From assembly GCA_000703065.1 (NCBI GenBank), contig JNLK01000001.1, positions 3,680,001 to 3,744,000 on the forward strand: a stretch of 64,000 nt of DNA. The letters run 5' to 3'. This DNA comes from Lachnospiraceae bacterium AC2029 (GTDB lineage: Bacteria > Bacillota > Clostridia > Lachnospirales > Lachnospiraceae). Both the position numbers and the translations under genes were made by a program. This document shows positions 1-9,027 of this stretch, piece after piece. The notes under the pieces are model-generated. The model did no database searches and was not told where the DNA came from. It saw nothing but the letters and a program-made list of their open reading frames with translations. How positions within the stretch are numbered: the first letter of the stretch is position 1; each line of letters starts with the position of its first letter.

Positions 1-1
1 T

Positions 2-205
2 GTCCATATGGCATCGCTCCGTCATCCGATCCTGGGGGATCCGGTTTACGGACCGAAGAAATGTCCCTTCAACCTTCCGGGGCAGATGCTGCATGCGGGA
101 GAGTTGGGATTTATCCATCCAGTCACAGGCGAAATGATGAGCTTCCGGAAGGGACTTCCGGAGGAGTTTGAACGAATACTGAAGCACTTATCAGCGGAGA
201 CCTGA
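2..205 (+). CDS. RluA-family pseudouridine synthase, C-terminal fragment (5' end outside window)
   Basis: This is the last 67 residues of a protein that begins upstream of the window. The reading frame is open from base 2 and ends in TGA at 203-205. The visible part has the C-terminal RluA/RluD pattern: a VHMASLRHPILGDPVYG stretch, which follows the RNA-binding QIRVH strand in this family, then LHAGELGFIHP and a PEEF-containing end. The family isomerises uridines in rRNA or tRNA. The catalytic HRLD segment lies outside the window, so the exact subfamily cannot be told. The next gene starts 19 bp downstream and is probably co-transcribed. Confidence 0.85.
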   Translation, partial: VHMASLRHPILGDPVYGPKKCPFNLPGQMLHAGELGFIHPVTGEMMSFRKGLPEEFERILKHLSAET

Positions 206-224
206 ACAGAACAGAGGAAAAGGC

Positions 225-1145
225 ATGAATACGATCAATACATCAGAACTGAATAAGGACGGATCTGATCAGATCACTACGGAGTTCCGCAGGGTTGCGA
301 CCCGGGTCTCCGTGGTCAGCATCATCGGGAATCTAGCACTTACCCTGTTCAAATTTCTGGCGGGTATCCTTGCACATTCCGGAGCCATGATCAGCGACGC
401 CGTGCATTCCGCTTCGGATGTGATCAGCAGTTTTATCGTGATCATCGGTGTCCGGATCTCCGGACATTCCGCAGATAAGGATCATCCCTACGGACATGAG
501 CGTTTTGAATGCGTAGCAGCCTTGCTGCTTGCCATGATCCTGGCCATCGTAGGGGCGGAGATCGGGCTTTCCGCCATTCATACCATCCAGGCGGGTACCG
601 AGACCATTACGATCCCGGGAACCCTTGCACTGATTGCGGCCATCGTATCCATTGTCAGCAAGGAAGCCATGTTCTGGTATACACACGCTGCAGCAAAGAG
701 GATCCGTTCCACCGCATTAAAGGCAGAAGCATGGCATCATAGAAGCGACGCGCTTTCCTCCGTGGGGGCGCTGATCGGAATCGCCGGGGCACGTCTTGGT
801 GCGCCGATCCTTGAGCCTGTTGCAAGTATCGTGATCTGTCTCTTTATTTTCAAGGTGGCGATCGATGTATTCCGTAATGCTATCGACCAGATGGTGGACC
901 ATAGCTGTGATGAGGCCACAGAGACAGACCTTAGGAACTGTGTGATGAAGCAGCCGGGAGTTATTGGGATAGATATGCTTCAGACCCGAATGTTCGGTTC
1001 TCGGATCTATGTGGATCTGGAGATCTGTGTAAACGGAAATCTCAGACTGACAGAGGCACATGCCATCGCGGAATCGGTGCATGATGCCCTGGAACAGACA
1101 TTTCCGCAGGTGAAGCACGTAATGGTGCATGTCAACCCTGCGTAG
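225..1145 (+). CDS. Cation diffusion facilitator (CDF) family metal transporter
   Basis: 306 aa, the usual CDF length. The N-terminal half has six hydrophobic segments and the C-terminal ~90 residues form the soluble cytoplasmic domain of the family. The TM2 metal site is visible as SDAVHSASDV and the TM5 site as HHRSDALSS. These correspond to the paired Asp/His positions that bind Zn, Fe or Mn in FieF/YiiP-type exporters. The DHPYGHERFE loop between TM2 and TM3 is also typical. It should export divalent metal in exchange for protons at the plasma membrane. The metal cannot be read from sequence. A GAGG ribosome binding site precedes the ATG. Confidence 0.9.
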   Translation: MNTINTSELNKDGSDQITTEFRRVATRVSVVSIIGNLALTLFKFLAGILAHSGAMISDAVHSASDVISSFIVIIGVRISGHSADKDHPYGHERFECVAALLLAMILAIVGAEIGLSAIHTIQAGTETITIPGTLALIAAIVSIVSKEAMFWYTHAAAKRIRSTALKAEAWHHRSDALSSVGALIGIAGARLGAPILEPVASIVICLFIFKVAIDVFRNAIDQMVDHSCDEATETDLRNCVMKQPGVIGIDMLQTRMFGSRIYVDLEICVNGNLRLTEAHAIAESVHDALEQTFPQVKHVMVHVNPA

Positions 1146-1172
1146 ACTAAATATAGGAGTAATATATGAACA

Positions 1173-2567
1173 ATGAAAGCGTTAACAAAAAGCCGTTATA
1201 TCGGCAACAGACAATTCTATAAAACCGTCTTCGGAATTGCGATCCCCATCATGATCCAAAACGGGATCACCAATTTCGTAAGCTTACTTGATAATATCAT
1301 GGTAGGACAGATCGGTACGGAACAGATGTCAGGCGTGGCAATCGTGAACCAGCTGATCTTTATTTTCTTTTTATGCATGTTCGGAGGACTGTCCGGAGCC
1401 GGGATCTTCACCGCACAGTACTTCGGCTACAAGGATGACGAAGGAATTCGGCACACCTTCCGTTACAAGCTCTGGCTGGGACTGATCATCGTACTGATCA
1501 CCACCGCGATCCTTCTCATTTTCGGAACACCGCTGATACAGAGCTACCTGTCAGGAACACAGGATGGGGGAGATCCGGTGGCAGCCCTCCATTACGGAGA
1601 GGATTACCTGAAGGTGATCCTGATCTCGCTTCCTGCGATCTATATCGGAATGGTGTACTCCAGTACCCTCAGGGAATGCGGACAGACAAAGGTTCCGATG
1701 TTTGCCAGCGTCATCGCGGTGCTGGTCAACCTGCTGTTCAATTATCTGCTGATCTTCGGAAAAATGGGCTTCCCGAAGCTGGGGGTTGTGGGTGCCGCCA
1801 TTGCCACCGTGATCTCACGTTATGTGGAAATGACCATCGTTGTCACCTGGTGCGTGAAACACCGTCACAGCCATAAATTCTTCAGCGGCATCTACAGGAC
1901 ACTGCGTGTACCGAAGGTTCTGGTGGGCAAGTTCTTCAGAACCGGTATGCCCATTCTGGTAAATGAAGGACTGTGGTCCATAGGCGTTGCGCTGCTTGCT
2001 CTTGCCTACAGTACCAGAGGCATGAACGTTGTAGCCGGTCAGAATATCGCGAATACCATCAACAATCTTTTCAATATCGCCTTTATAGCCATGGGAGATG
2101 CGGTAGCAATCCTGGTTGGACAGGCTCTGGGCTCGGGGGATCTGGAAAGAGCAAAGGACTGGACCCGTAAAATGATCGTGACGGGGATGATGCTCGCTCT
2201 GGTGACAGGAAGTATCCTTTTTGCCACCTCGGGGCTGTTCCCGAATATGTATAACACCAATGACCAGGCAAAACAGATCGCCACGGCATTTCTAATGGTC
2301 CAGGGCATTGCCATGCTGAAGGATTCCTTCCTGCATTGCAGTTATTTTGCCCTGCGTTCCGGAGGAAAAACTATCATCACCTTCCTTTTTGACAGCGTGT
2401 TCATGATGGCGGTTTCCGTTCCCCTGGCCTACGTTCTGAGCGAATTTACGGAGCTTTCGGTGGTATGGATCTTTGCGCTTGTACATGCCGCCGATCTCAT
2501 CAAGTGTATTATCGGATATATCCTTCTGAAGAAGGGAGTCTGGATCAGAAATATCGTGAAAGAGTAG
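1173..2567 (+). CDS. MATE family efflux transporter
   Basis: 464 aa with about twelve membrane segments in two similar halves, as in NorM/DinF-type MATE exporters. The N-terminal PIMIQNGITNFVSLLDN and IGTEQMSGVAI segments are characteristic of the clostridial branch. MATE proteins pump cationic drugs or metabolites out using Na+ or H+. The start is set at 1173 because KSRYIGNRQFYK continues into the conserved first helix. The AGGAGT site at 1155-1160 is 12 bp away, however, and an out-of-frame ATG at 1166 is better spaced; that one opens only an 18-codon ORF. It lies 27 bp after the CDF gene, so the two may form an operon. Confidence 0.92.
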   Translation: MKALTKSRYIGNRQFYKTVFGIAIPIMIQNGITNFVSLLDNIMVGQIGTEQMSGVAIVNQLIFIFFLCMFGGLSGAGIFTAQYFGYKDDEGIRHTFRYKLWLGLIIVLITTAILLIFGTPLIQSYLSGTQDGGDPVAALHYGEDYLKVILISLPAIYIGMVYSSTLRECGQTKVPMFASVIAVLVNLLFNYLLIFGKMGFPKLGVVGAAIATVISRYVEMTIVVTWCVKHRHSHKFFSGIYRTLRVPKVLVGKFFRTGMPILVNEGLWSIGVALLALAYSTRGMNVVAGQNIANTINNLFNIAFIAMGDAVAILVGQALGSGDLERAKDWTRKMIVTGMMLALVTGSILFATSGLFPNMYNTNDQAKQIATAFLMVQGIAMLKDSFLHCSYFALRSGGKTIITFLFDSVFMMAVSVPLAYVLSEFTELSVVWIFALVHAADLIKCIIGYILLKKGVWIRNIVKE

Positions 2568-2577
2568 TGCGAAATCC

Positions 2578-2606
2578 TTGCAAAACATGCCTTTCTAACG
2601 TAAAAT
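2578..2606 (+). promoter_or_regulatory. Sigma-A type promoter for the 2640 gene
   Basis: TTGCAA at 2578-2583 and TAAAAT at 2601-2606 are separated by 17 bp, in the gap after the MATE stop. A GGGAGG site at 2629-2634 follows before the ATG. This suggests a separate transcription unit starts here for the membrane protein, the short protein and perhaps the ABC/FtsX pair. Confidence 0.6.
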
Positions 2607-2639
2607 AGTTATGTAAGTTTTATTCAAGGGAGGTAATCT

Positions 2640-3614
2640 ATGTCCAACAAAGAAATCTACAAACAGACACTTACTTTCTCTTTGAGACGGTTTGTCTTCA
2701 ACACCTGCTGTTTATTTTTTGTCGGAGCACTTGCCGTATTCGGTTTTCTTCTCATCGATAAAATGTATGATAAGGGACTGATCGGCCTTGCGGTCGGAAT
2801 CCTTTTCGGTATTATTGTGGTTGCGATCGTCTCTCATTTCGTCTCATACATCTACAAGGCCGGACACATCGTTATGATGATGAAGGCTGTAACGGAAGGA
2901 TCTCTTCCGGCGGATGTATATCATGAAGGTAAGAGACTGGTAAAAGCACGCTTTACAACCGTTGCCCTGTACTATGCTGCAACCAGCGCCATCAAAGGTA
3001 TCTTTAATGAGATCGGGCGTCTGATCACCAGGGGTGCCGAAGCCATCGGCGGTGATACGGGAAATGCCATCGGCAGCGCTATCAGCATCGGTATCAATGT
3101 GGTTGTCGGCTTCCTTTGCGACTGCTGCCTCGGCTGGGTATTTTACCGTAGCGACAAGGGTGCGGTAAAGGCAACCCTGGAGGGTGGTGTTATCTTCTTT
3201 AAGAACGGTAAGGCCCTTCTTCGGAATCTCGGCCGTATCTTCGGTATGGGAATCGCATCCCTGATCGCCATCGGCGGTGCATTTACGGGAGTCTTCTATC
3301 TGATCTTCTCCAATATGACCTCGACCTTCGAGGCCCTGAGAGACGAGATCATGGATGCCGCAACGAGAAACAGCTGGAATATTCCGGAATTCTTCAACAA
3401 TCCGGCCAATCTTGCACTGATCACGGCAGTCATCGTTGCTTTGATCATCTGGGGTATCATTCATGGTACATTTATCCGTCCGTTCATTCTGGTAGGTGTT
3501 ATCCGGAATTACATGGAAGCAGGTATCAAGAGCCAGATCACCGAAGCAGACATGAAGGACCTTGATAAGAAATCCAAGAAGTTCAAGAAGCTTCGTGAAC
3601 AAGAAGGAGCATAG
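2640..3614 (+). CDS. Uncharacterised polytopic membrane protein
   Basis: 324 aa; I do not recognise a named family. Hydrophobic stretches lie at roughly residues 18-39, 46-71, 147-175, 200-226 and 257-290, separated by a soluble loop (75-145) and ending in a Lys-rich cytoplasmic tail (about 300-324). The layout, with Gly-rich helices and a charged tail, resembles bacterial proteins of the general 'membrane protein' class found beside ABC exporters. It has its own promoter and a strong GGGAGG site 5 bp before the ATG. The next gene follows after 18 bp. No catalytic motif is visible and no function is proposed. Confidence 0.8.
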   Translation: MSNKEIYKQTLTFSLRRFVFNTCCLFFVGALAVFGFLLIDKMYDKGLIGLAVGILFGIIVVAIVSHFVSYIYKAGHIVMMMKAVTEGSLPADVYHEGKRLVKARFTTVALYYAATSAIKGIFNEIGRLITRGAEAIGGDTGNAIGSAISIGINVVVGFLCDCCLGWVFYRSDKGAVKATLEGGVIFFKNGKALLRNLGRIFGMGIASLIAIGGAFTGVFYLIFSNMTSTFEALRDEIMDAATRNSWNIPEFFNNPANLALITAVIVALIIWGIIHGTFIRPFILVGVIRNYMEAGIKSQITEADMKDLDKKSKKFKKLREQEGA

Positions 3615-3632
3615 TATTCAGAGGTGACGTAA

Positions 3633-4049
3633 ATGGAATGGAAGATTATTTTGATCGTCGGTATAGTTCTTATTGTCATCGTCCTTGCTATCGTAATTTA
3701 TAACTTTTCCATCGGCAAAAAGGACGGCCATATATCCGATCCGATTTATGCGAAGATCGCATATGCATCCAAGCCGGCCGGCAATATCCTGAAGAATCTG
3801 AAGACTGAGAACCAATTGGCCGTCTGCACCGTGACCAGAAATTATTCAGGGATCCGTATCGAGGTGGCCTCTTCAGGGGAGCCTCCGATCCGCTATGAGA
3901 AGGATATCCCCGGAGAAGAACGCTCACAGGAGGAGATATCATCGCTGCTGGAATATACAGCAAAGGATATCGCTCATTTTGCCGGACCGGAGTTCTCTGT
4001 CACCAAAGAATCCGTGGACAGCTTCCGCGTGGACTACGTTCGTTACTGA
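3633..4049 (+). CDS. Small single-pass membrane-anchored protein, unknown function
   Basis: 138 aa. Residues 4-25 form one strongly hydrophobic helix (Ile/Val-rich) directly after MEWK, with no signal-peptidase or lipobox motif, so it is probably an N-in anchor. The remaining ~110 residues are soluble and mixed alpha/beta in character, with several acidic patches. I do not recognise the domain. It has an AGAGGTG site and sits 18 bp after the polytopic membrane protein and 30 bp before the ABC ATPase, so it could belong to that transport unit. That is inference from position only. Confidence 0.7.
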   Translation: MEWKIILIVGIVLIVIVLAIVIYNFSIGKKDGHISDPIYAKIAYASKPAGNILKNLKTENQLAVCTVTRNYSGIRIEVASSGEPPIRYEKDIPGEERSQEEISSLLEYTAKDIAHFAGPEFSVTKESVDSFRVDYVRY

Positions 4050-4079
4050 TCTGTACATCAAATCACACGGGGATAATCT

Positions 4080-4781
4080 ATGGCATATGTGGAATTTCAG
4101 GATGTAAAAAAAATCTACAGGAGCGGGGAGATCGAGATCCCCGCTCTTTCAGGTGCATCCTTTTCGGTAGAGAAGGGTGAATTCTGTGTGATCGTCGGTG
4201 CCTCCGGCGCCGGCAAGACCACGATCTTAAATATACTCGGCGGCATGGATCAGCTGACCGGCGGCCGTGTACTGATCGACGGAGAGGAGATCTCCGGCTA
4301 CGATAAGAAGGCCCTCACTACGTACAGACGCGTGGATGTGGGTTTTGTTTTTCAGTTTTACAACCTCGTCCAGAATCTGACGGCTTTGGAAAATGTGGAG
4401 CTGGCCGTTCAGATCTGTAAGGATCCGCTTCCTCCGGCCGAGGTTCTGCAGGAGGTGGGCCTGGGGGATCGTATGAAGAACTTCCCTTCCCAGCTGTCCG
4501 GAGGAGAGCAGCAGCGCGTTGCCATCGCACGTGCCCTTGCCAAGAATCCGAAGCTTCTTCTCTGTGACGAGCCTACGGGTGCGCTGGATTACCAGACGGG
4601 AAAATCCGTACTGAAGCTGTTACAGGATACCTGCAGAAATACAGGGACCACTGTTATAGTGATCACACATAACTCCGCACTGACCGCAATGGCCGACAGG
4701 GTGATCACGGTTAAGAACGGTCGGATAGAGAAGGAATACATGAATCCGGACAAGGTGGATGTGGAAACCATCGAGTGGTAA
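4080..4781 (+). CDS. ABC transporter ATP-binding protein (MacB/LolD type)
   Basis: 233 aa, one complete ATPase domain. Walker A is GASGAGKTT near residue 41, the Q-loop lies in FVFQFYNL, the signature is [15 protein letters not shown], Walker B is [12 protein letters not shown], and the H-loop is VITHN. The DEPTGALD form and the ~230-residue size are typical of the MacB/LolD/SalX branch that partners FtsX-like permeases. The permease gene starts 4 bp after this stop codon. Together they probably form an exporter or mechanotransmission complex (ATPase in the cytoplasm, permease in the membrane). The substrate is unknown. Confidence 0.95.
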   Translation: MAYVEFQDVKKIYRSGEIEIPALSGASFSVEKGEFCVIVGASGAGKTTILNILGGMDQLTGGRVLIDGEEISGYDKKALTTYRRVDVGFVFQFYNLVQNLTALENVELAVQICKDPLPPAEVLQEVGLGDRMKNFPSQLSGGEQQRVAIARALAKNPKLLLCDEPTGALDYQTGKSVLKLLQDTCRNTGTTVIVITHNSALTAMADRVITVKNGRIEKEYMNPDKVDVETIEW

Positions 4782-4785
4782 GGAT

Positions 4786-7269
4786 ATGAGTCAACCGAAG
4801 AAGAAAGCTTTACAACGATCGATCCTGCGGGATATCCGCGGATCCTTTGGCCGATTCTTTGCTATCTTTGCGATCATCGCATTGGGAGTCGGCTTTTTTT
4901 CGGGTCTTCGGATCACGACTCCGGCCATGGTCCATACCTTCGATACCTTTCTGAAGGAGCATAACTTCTTTGATCTGAAGCTGGCTTCCACCATCGGATG
5001 GGATGACACGGATCTTCAGTCCGTTGTAAAAAGGGAAGGGGTTCAATCCGCAGAAGGAGCCATCCAGTACGATATGATCTGTCGGCTGCCGGACGGAGAG
5101 GATGTGGTCTTTAAGGCTCATTCGATCACAACCGACCTTAACCGGCTTCGTATTACAGAGGGCCGGCTTCCCGAAACGAAATATGAGGTGGTTCTGGACA
5201 GCAAGAACAAATATGACATGGTGATCGGAGATACCCTTAAGCTTTCCGATTCCAACTCAAAGAGTACCTTCAATCACTTTTATGAGAAGGAATACACGGT
5301 GGTTGGATTTGTGGATTCTCCGCTGTATATCAACTTTGAACGGGGAACCACTTCTCTGGGGAACGGTCTGGTGAGCGGATTCATCTATCTTTCGAAGGAA
5401 GCCTTCCGCGAGACCACCTATACTGAGATTTACGTGGATCTTGATCTTCCCGGAGAGATCTACTCCGATGAATACAATGATGCACTGGATGCCGTTCTTC
5501 CGGATTGGGAGGAGTTCCTGCCGAAGCTGGCTGAGAAGAGACTCCGTCGGATCTCCACGGATCCGGACAACCTGCTTATGACGCTCTGGTCCATGGTGAC
5601 CGCAGATGAATCCTCCATGGAGCCTGATACCTATGTCATGACCCGGAATACCAATCTGGGATATGCCTGCTTCGAAAGCGACTCCAAGATCGTTGAACAG
5701 GTGGCTCAGGTCTTCCCTGTATTCTTTATCCTGGTGGCCGGCCTGGTATGCATGACCACCATGACCCGCATGGTGGAAGAGCAGAGAGGCCAGATCGGTG
5801 TACTGAAGGCCCTGGGTTATTCAAACCGGGATATTCTCTGGAAATATACTTCCTATTCCGGCTCCGCATCCCTTCTGGGCTGCGTTGTCGGTTACTCGGT
5901 AGGTATTTTCTCGTTCCCCGGTGTGATCTGGATCGCATATCATATCATGTACATCAAGCTTCCGATGATCTTTATCTTTGATCCCACACTGGCGGTCATT
6001 GCATTCCTTGTGGCTGTCACCTGTTCCATCGGGATCACCGTTATTTCCTGCAGATACGAGCTGACCGAGAGTGCAGCCGGCCTGATGCGCCCGAAGGCGC
6101 CCAAACCGGGCAAAAGAGTCTTTCTGGAACGTCTGCCCTTCATCTGGAACAATATGAAATTCCTTCATAAGGTATCTGCACGAAACATTCTCCGGTATAA
6201 AGGAAGGTTCTTCATGATGGTCCTGGGGATCAGCGGGTGTACGGCGTTACTTCTTACCGGCTTCGGCCTCAGGGATTCCATCAACGGCTTCACGGATACT
6301 CAGTTCGGTCAGATCCAGACTGCCGACCTTGAGGTCAATTTCAAGGACGGTACCAACGAGGAGCTGCCGGAAAGTCTGAACGAAGAGTTGAAGCAGGGAA
6401 ATGCCTCCTATGTTCCCTACCGAAGCTGTTCCATGGATCTTATCAAGGGTAAGACCACCAAGGCGGTTCAGGTTCTGGTTCCCAAACGGGATTCCTCCTT
6501 TGATTCCTTCTTTACCCTGGAGACGGAAGAGGGTGAGGCAGTGGCAGTTCCCGGGCCGGGCGAAATTGTGATCAGTATCGCCGTTTCCGAGCGGAATCAT
6601 ATTTACGTCGGAGATACGGTTTCCCTTCGCGGAGATGATCTGAAGGAGGTCAGCGTCAGGGTCACCGGTGTCTTCTGGAACCATATCTATAATTACGTGA
6701 TCGCCTCTCCGGAGGATCTTCCGGGCGATCTGAATGCCGCTTACGTGACGTATCCGGAGGGTACCGATATCTACCGTGCCCAGACGGAGCTTTCGGATTG
6801 CGACGAAGTAACATATGTAAATGTCTACCAGGCCACGAAGGAACGTTTTACGAAGATCCTGGCCAGCATCAACTACATCGTGGTGATCGTCATTCTCAGT
6901 GCGGCAGGACTTGCATTTGTGGTCCTTTTCAACCTGACAAATATCAATATCACCGAACGCATCCGGGAGATCGCCACCATCAAGGTCCTCGGTTTCTATC
7001 CCGGAGAAACGGCACAGTATATCTTCCGTGAGAACTTCGTTCTGACGCTGATCGGCATGCTGGCCGGTCTCGGACTTGGTGTATTATTACATCGATTTGT
7101 AATGGCGCAGATCGTGGTGGATATGATATATTTTAAATGTGTGATCAATCCGCTTAGCTTTGTTCTGTCGATCATACTTACATTTGTCTTTACCATTCTG
7201 GTCAGTCTGTTCATGCGAAAGAAGCTGGACCGGATCAATATGGCGGAATCGCTGAAATCCGTCGAATAA
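4786..7269 (+). CDS. FtsX-like ABC permease (large, two-module)
   Basis: 827 aa from the ATG at 4786. An upstream in-frame ATG at 4759 lies inside the ATPase gene and is less likely. One helix near residues 22-42 is followed by a ~260-residue extracytoplasmic domain, then three helices at about 305-420. The pattern repeats: a helix near 470-492, a second extracytoplasmic domain, and three C-terminal helices at about 695-815. The helical triplets contain the FtsX-type cytoplasmic loop motifs RGQIGVLKALGYS and REIATIKVLGF. This is the typical architecture of Firmicute MacB-like permeases encoded next to a lone ATPase. Substrate not predictable. Confidence 0.92.
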   Translation: MSQPKKKALQRSILRDIRGSFGRFFAIFAIIALGVGFFSGLRITTPAMVHTFDTFLKEHNFFDLKLASTIGWDDTDLQSVVKREGVQSAEGAIQYDMICRLPDGEDVVFKAHSITTDLNRLRITEGRLPETKYEVVLDSKNKYDMVIGDTLKLSDSNSKSTFNHFYEKEYTVVGFVDSPLYINFERGTTSLGNGLVSGFIYLSKEAFRETTYTEIYVDLDLPGEIYSDEYNDALDAVLPDWEEFLPKLAEKRLRRISTDPDNLLMTLWSMVTADESSMEPDTYVMTRNTNLGYACFESDSKIVEQVAQVFPVFFILVAGLVCMTTMTRMVEEQRGQIGVLKALGYSNRDILWKYTSYSGSASLLGCVVGYSVGIFSFPGVIWIAYHIMYIKLPMIFIFDPTLAVIAFLVAVTCSIGITVISCRYELTESAAGLMRPKAPKPGKRVFLERLPFIWNNMKFLHKVSARNILRYKGRFFMMVLGISGCTALLLTGFGLRDSINGFTDTQFGQIQTADLEVNFKDGTNEELPESLNEELKQGNASYVPYRSCSMDLIKGKTTKAVQVLVPKRDSSFDSFFTLETEEGEAVAVPGPGEIVISIAVSERNHIYVGDTVSLRGDDLKEVSVRVTGVFWNHIYNYVIASPEDLPGDLNAAYVTYPEGTDIYRAQTELSDCDEVTYVNVYQATKERFTKILASINYIVVIVILSAAGLAFVVLFNLTNINITERIREIATIKVLGFYPGETAQYIFRENFVLTLIGMLAGLGLGVLLHRFVMAQIVVDMIYFKCVINPLSFVLSIILTFVFTILVSLFMRKKLDRINMAESLKSVE

Positions 7270-7291
7270 AATACAGAAAGAAGGGATACCT

Positions 7292-8014
7292 ATGACACCT
7301 CATAACAACGCAAACCCCGGCGATTTTGCCAAAACCGTTCTGATGCCGGGAGATCCGCTCCGTGCAAGATATATAGCGGAAACCTATCTGGAAGCGGCTC
7401 ATCTGGTAAATGACGTCCGCGGAGTTCAGGGCTACACCGGTTATTATAAGTTTATCCCTGTATCTGTCATGGCCAGCGGAATGGGGATCCCTTCCATTTC
7501 CATCTATGCCCATGAGCTTTTCACGGAATACGGAGTGGAGAATATCATCCGTGTCGGAACAGCGGGCGCACTGGACCCGGAAATGAAGGTTGGAACCGTG
7601 GTTGCCGGGATGGGGGCCTGTACAGATTCCAATGTAATATCTCAATTCGGGCTTGGGGTCAATTTTGCACCCATCGCGGATTTCCGACTTCTTTCGGCTG
7701 CCGTAGAGCAGGCCAAAGCCATGAATGTGGAGCTGCAGGTCGGAAACCTGTATTCCAGCGACCTTTTCTATGATGAGGCCGGTCGTGCCATAAAGCTGGA
7801 AAAGCTGGGAGTACTTGCCATAGAAATGGAGGCTGCAGGCCTTTACATTGAGGCAGCAAGATGTAAAAAGCATGCATTGGCGATCTGCTCCATTTCCGAC
7901 AATGTCATAACCGGGGAAGCTCTGGATGCGGATTCCCGCGTGACCCGATTCAATGAAATGATCATCACTGCACTGGATACCGCCGTTGCCGTTACAAGAA
8001 ACTCCATGGAGTGA
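7292..8014 (+). CDS. deoD: Purine nucleoside phosphorylase, DeoD type
   Basis: 240 aa, matching the ~235-residue hexameric DeoD class. Visible landmarks are GDPLRARYIAE (phosphate binding), GMGIPSISIYAHEL, RVGTAGAL, AIEMEAAGLY (the Met-Glu pair that binds ribose) and SDNVITGE, where the Asp is the catalytic acid acting on the base. The enzyme cleaves purine (deoxy)nucleosides with phosphate, releasing base and (deoxy)ribose 1-phosphate for salvage. An AAGAAGGG site lies just before the ATG. It is 22 bp after the FtsX-like permease and 21 bp before the HAD gene, so it probably belongs to a run of co-oriented genes. Confidence 0.96.
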   Translation: MTPHNNANPGDFAKTVLMPGDPLRARYIAETYLEAAHLVNDVRGVQGYTGYYKFIPVSVMASGMGIPSISIYAHELFTEYGVENIIRVGTAGALDPEMKVGTVVAGMGACTDSNVISQFGLGVNFAPIADFRLLSAAVEQAKAMNVELQVGNLYSSDLFYDEAGRAIKLEKLGVLAIEMEAAGLYIEAARCKKHALAICSISDNVITGEALDADSRVTRFNEMIITALDTAVAVTRNSME

Positions 8015-8035
8015 CCGGTCAGAAGAGGAGTGTGC

Positions 8036-8971
8036 ATGGGAGACAAAAAAAAGAAGACTGAAAAAGCTCATATAATTGAAAAAGCGAAAAGAACAGAGAA
8101 AGAGATCGTTCTGGCTGTCTGCTATGACTTTGATAAGACCCTGTCACCAACTGACATGCAGGCCCAAGGCTATATCCAGTCCGTCGGTTATGATGTGGAG
8201 GAATTCTGGAAGAAGACCAATGAACTGGGCGAAAAGAACGAAATGGACAGCAACCTGGCCTATATGTACGTCATGAAGGATGAGGCCCGGGGCAGGCTGA
8301 TCTTCAGTAAGGAGAAGCTTCTGGAGTACGGAAGCCGTGTAACCCTTTTCCCCGGCGTTGATACCTGGTTCGACCGTGTAAATGCCTATGGACGGGAGCG
8401 TGGCATCACCGTGGAGCATTACATCATTTCCTCCGGATTAAAGGAGATGATCGAAGGAACAGAAATCGCGAAACGCGGTGTCTTCAGGAAGATCTACGCC
8501 AGCTCCTTCTTCTATGATGACCGTGGCGAAGCCATCTGGCCCGCTCAGGTGATCAATTACACCAACAAGACCCAGTTCCTGTTCCGGATCGAAAAGGGCG
8601 TTCTGGACATCAATGACGACAACGTAAATACCTATTTCCCGCCGGAGGAGCTTCGGGTTCCCTTCCGTAACATGGTCTATATCGGAGACAGCGATACGGA
8701 TATCCCCTGCATGAAGCTGGTGAACGTCAACGGAGGACACTCCATCGGCGTCTACAACCCGGAGAAGGGCCGGGAGCGTGTCTCCAGAATGATGCTGGAC
8801 AGAAGGACACGTTACACGGCTCCGGCAGACTACACTGAAGGCTCCGAGCTGGAGACTCTTCTGAAGGGAATCATTGATAAGACCGCCAGCTACGAGTACC
8901 TGGAGCAGAAGCATATCCGGGATCTGAAGACTTCCGAGGATACACTGAAAGCCAGAGAAATGAACGTATAG
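8036..8971 (+). CDS. HAD-superfamily hydrolase (phosphoserine-phosphatase-like)
   Basis: 311 aa. HAD motif I is YDFDKTLSP near residue 32 (nucleophile Asp and acid/base Asp), motif II is the Ser of IISSGLKEMI, and motif IV is IGDSDTDIPCM. The long insertion between motifs I and II is a C1-type cap. It is probably a cytosolic phosphatase on a small phosphorylated metabolite; the substrate is unknown. ATG 8036 is chosen because AGGAG at 8026-8030 is 5 bp away; a GTG two codons earlier overlaps that site. The first ~25 residues are very Lys-rich. It follows deoD by 21 bp, but a nucleotide-linked role is only a guess. Confidence 0.85.
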   Translation: MGDKKKKTEKAHIIEKAKRTEKEIVLAVCYDFDKTLSPTDMQAQGYIQSVGYDVEEFWKKTNELGEKNEMDSNLAYMYVMKDEARGRLIFSKEKLLEYGSRVTLFPGVDTWFDRVNAYGRERGITVEHYIISSGLKEMIEGTEIAKRGVFRKIYASSFFYDDRGEAIWPAQVINYTNKTQFLFRIEKGVLDINDDNVNTYFPPEELRVPFRNMVYIGDSDTDIPCMKLVNVNGGHSIGVYNPEKGRERVSRMMLDRRTRYTAPADYTEGSELETLLKGIIDKTASYEYLEQKHIRDLKTSEDTLKAREMNV

Positions 8972-9027
8972 TAAGTACATTATAAAGTGCGGTATATGAG
9001 AAGAAGTACTAATTCTGAGGAAATGAT

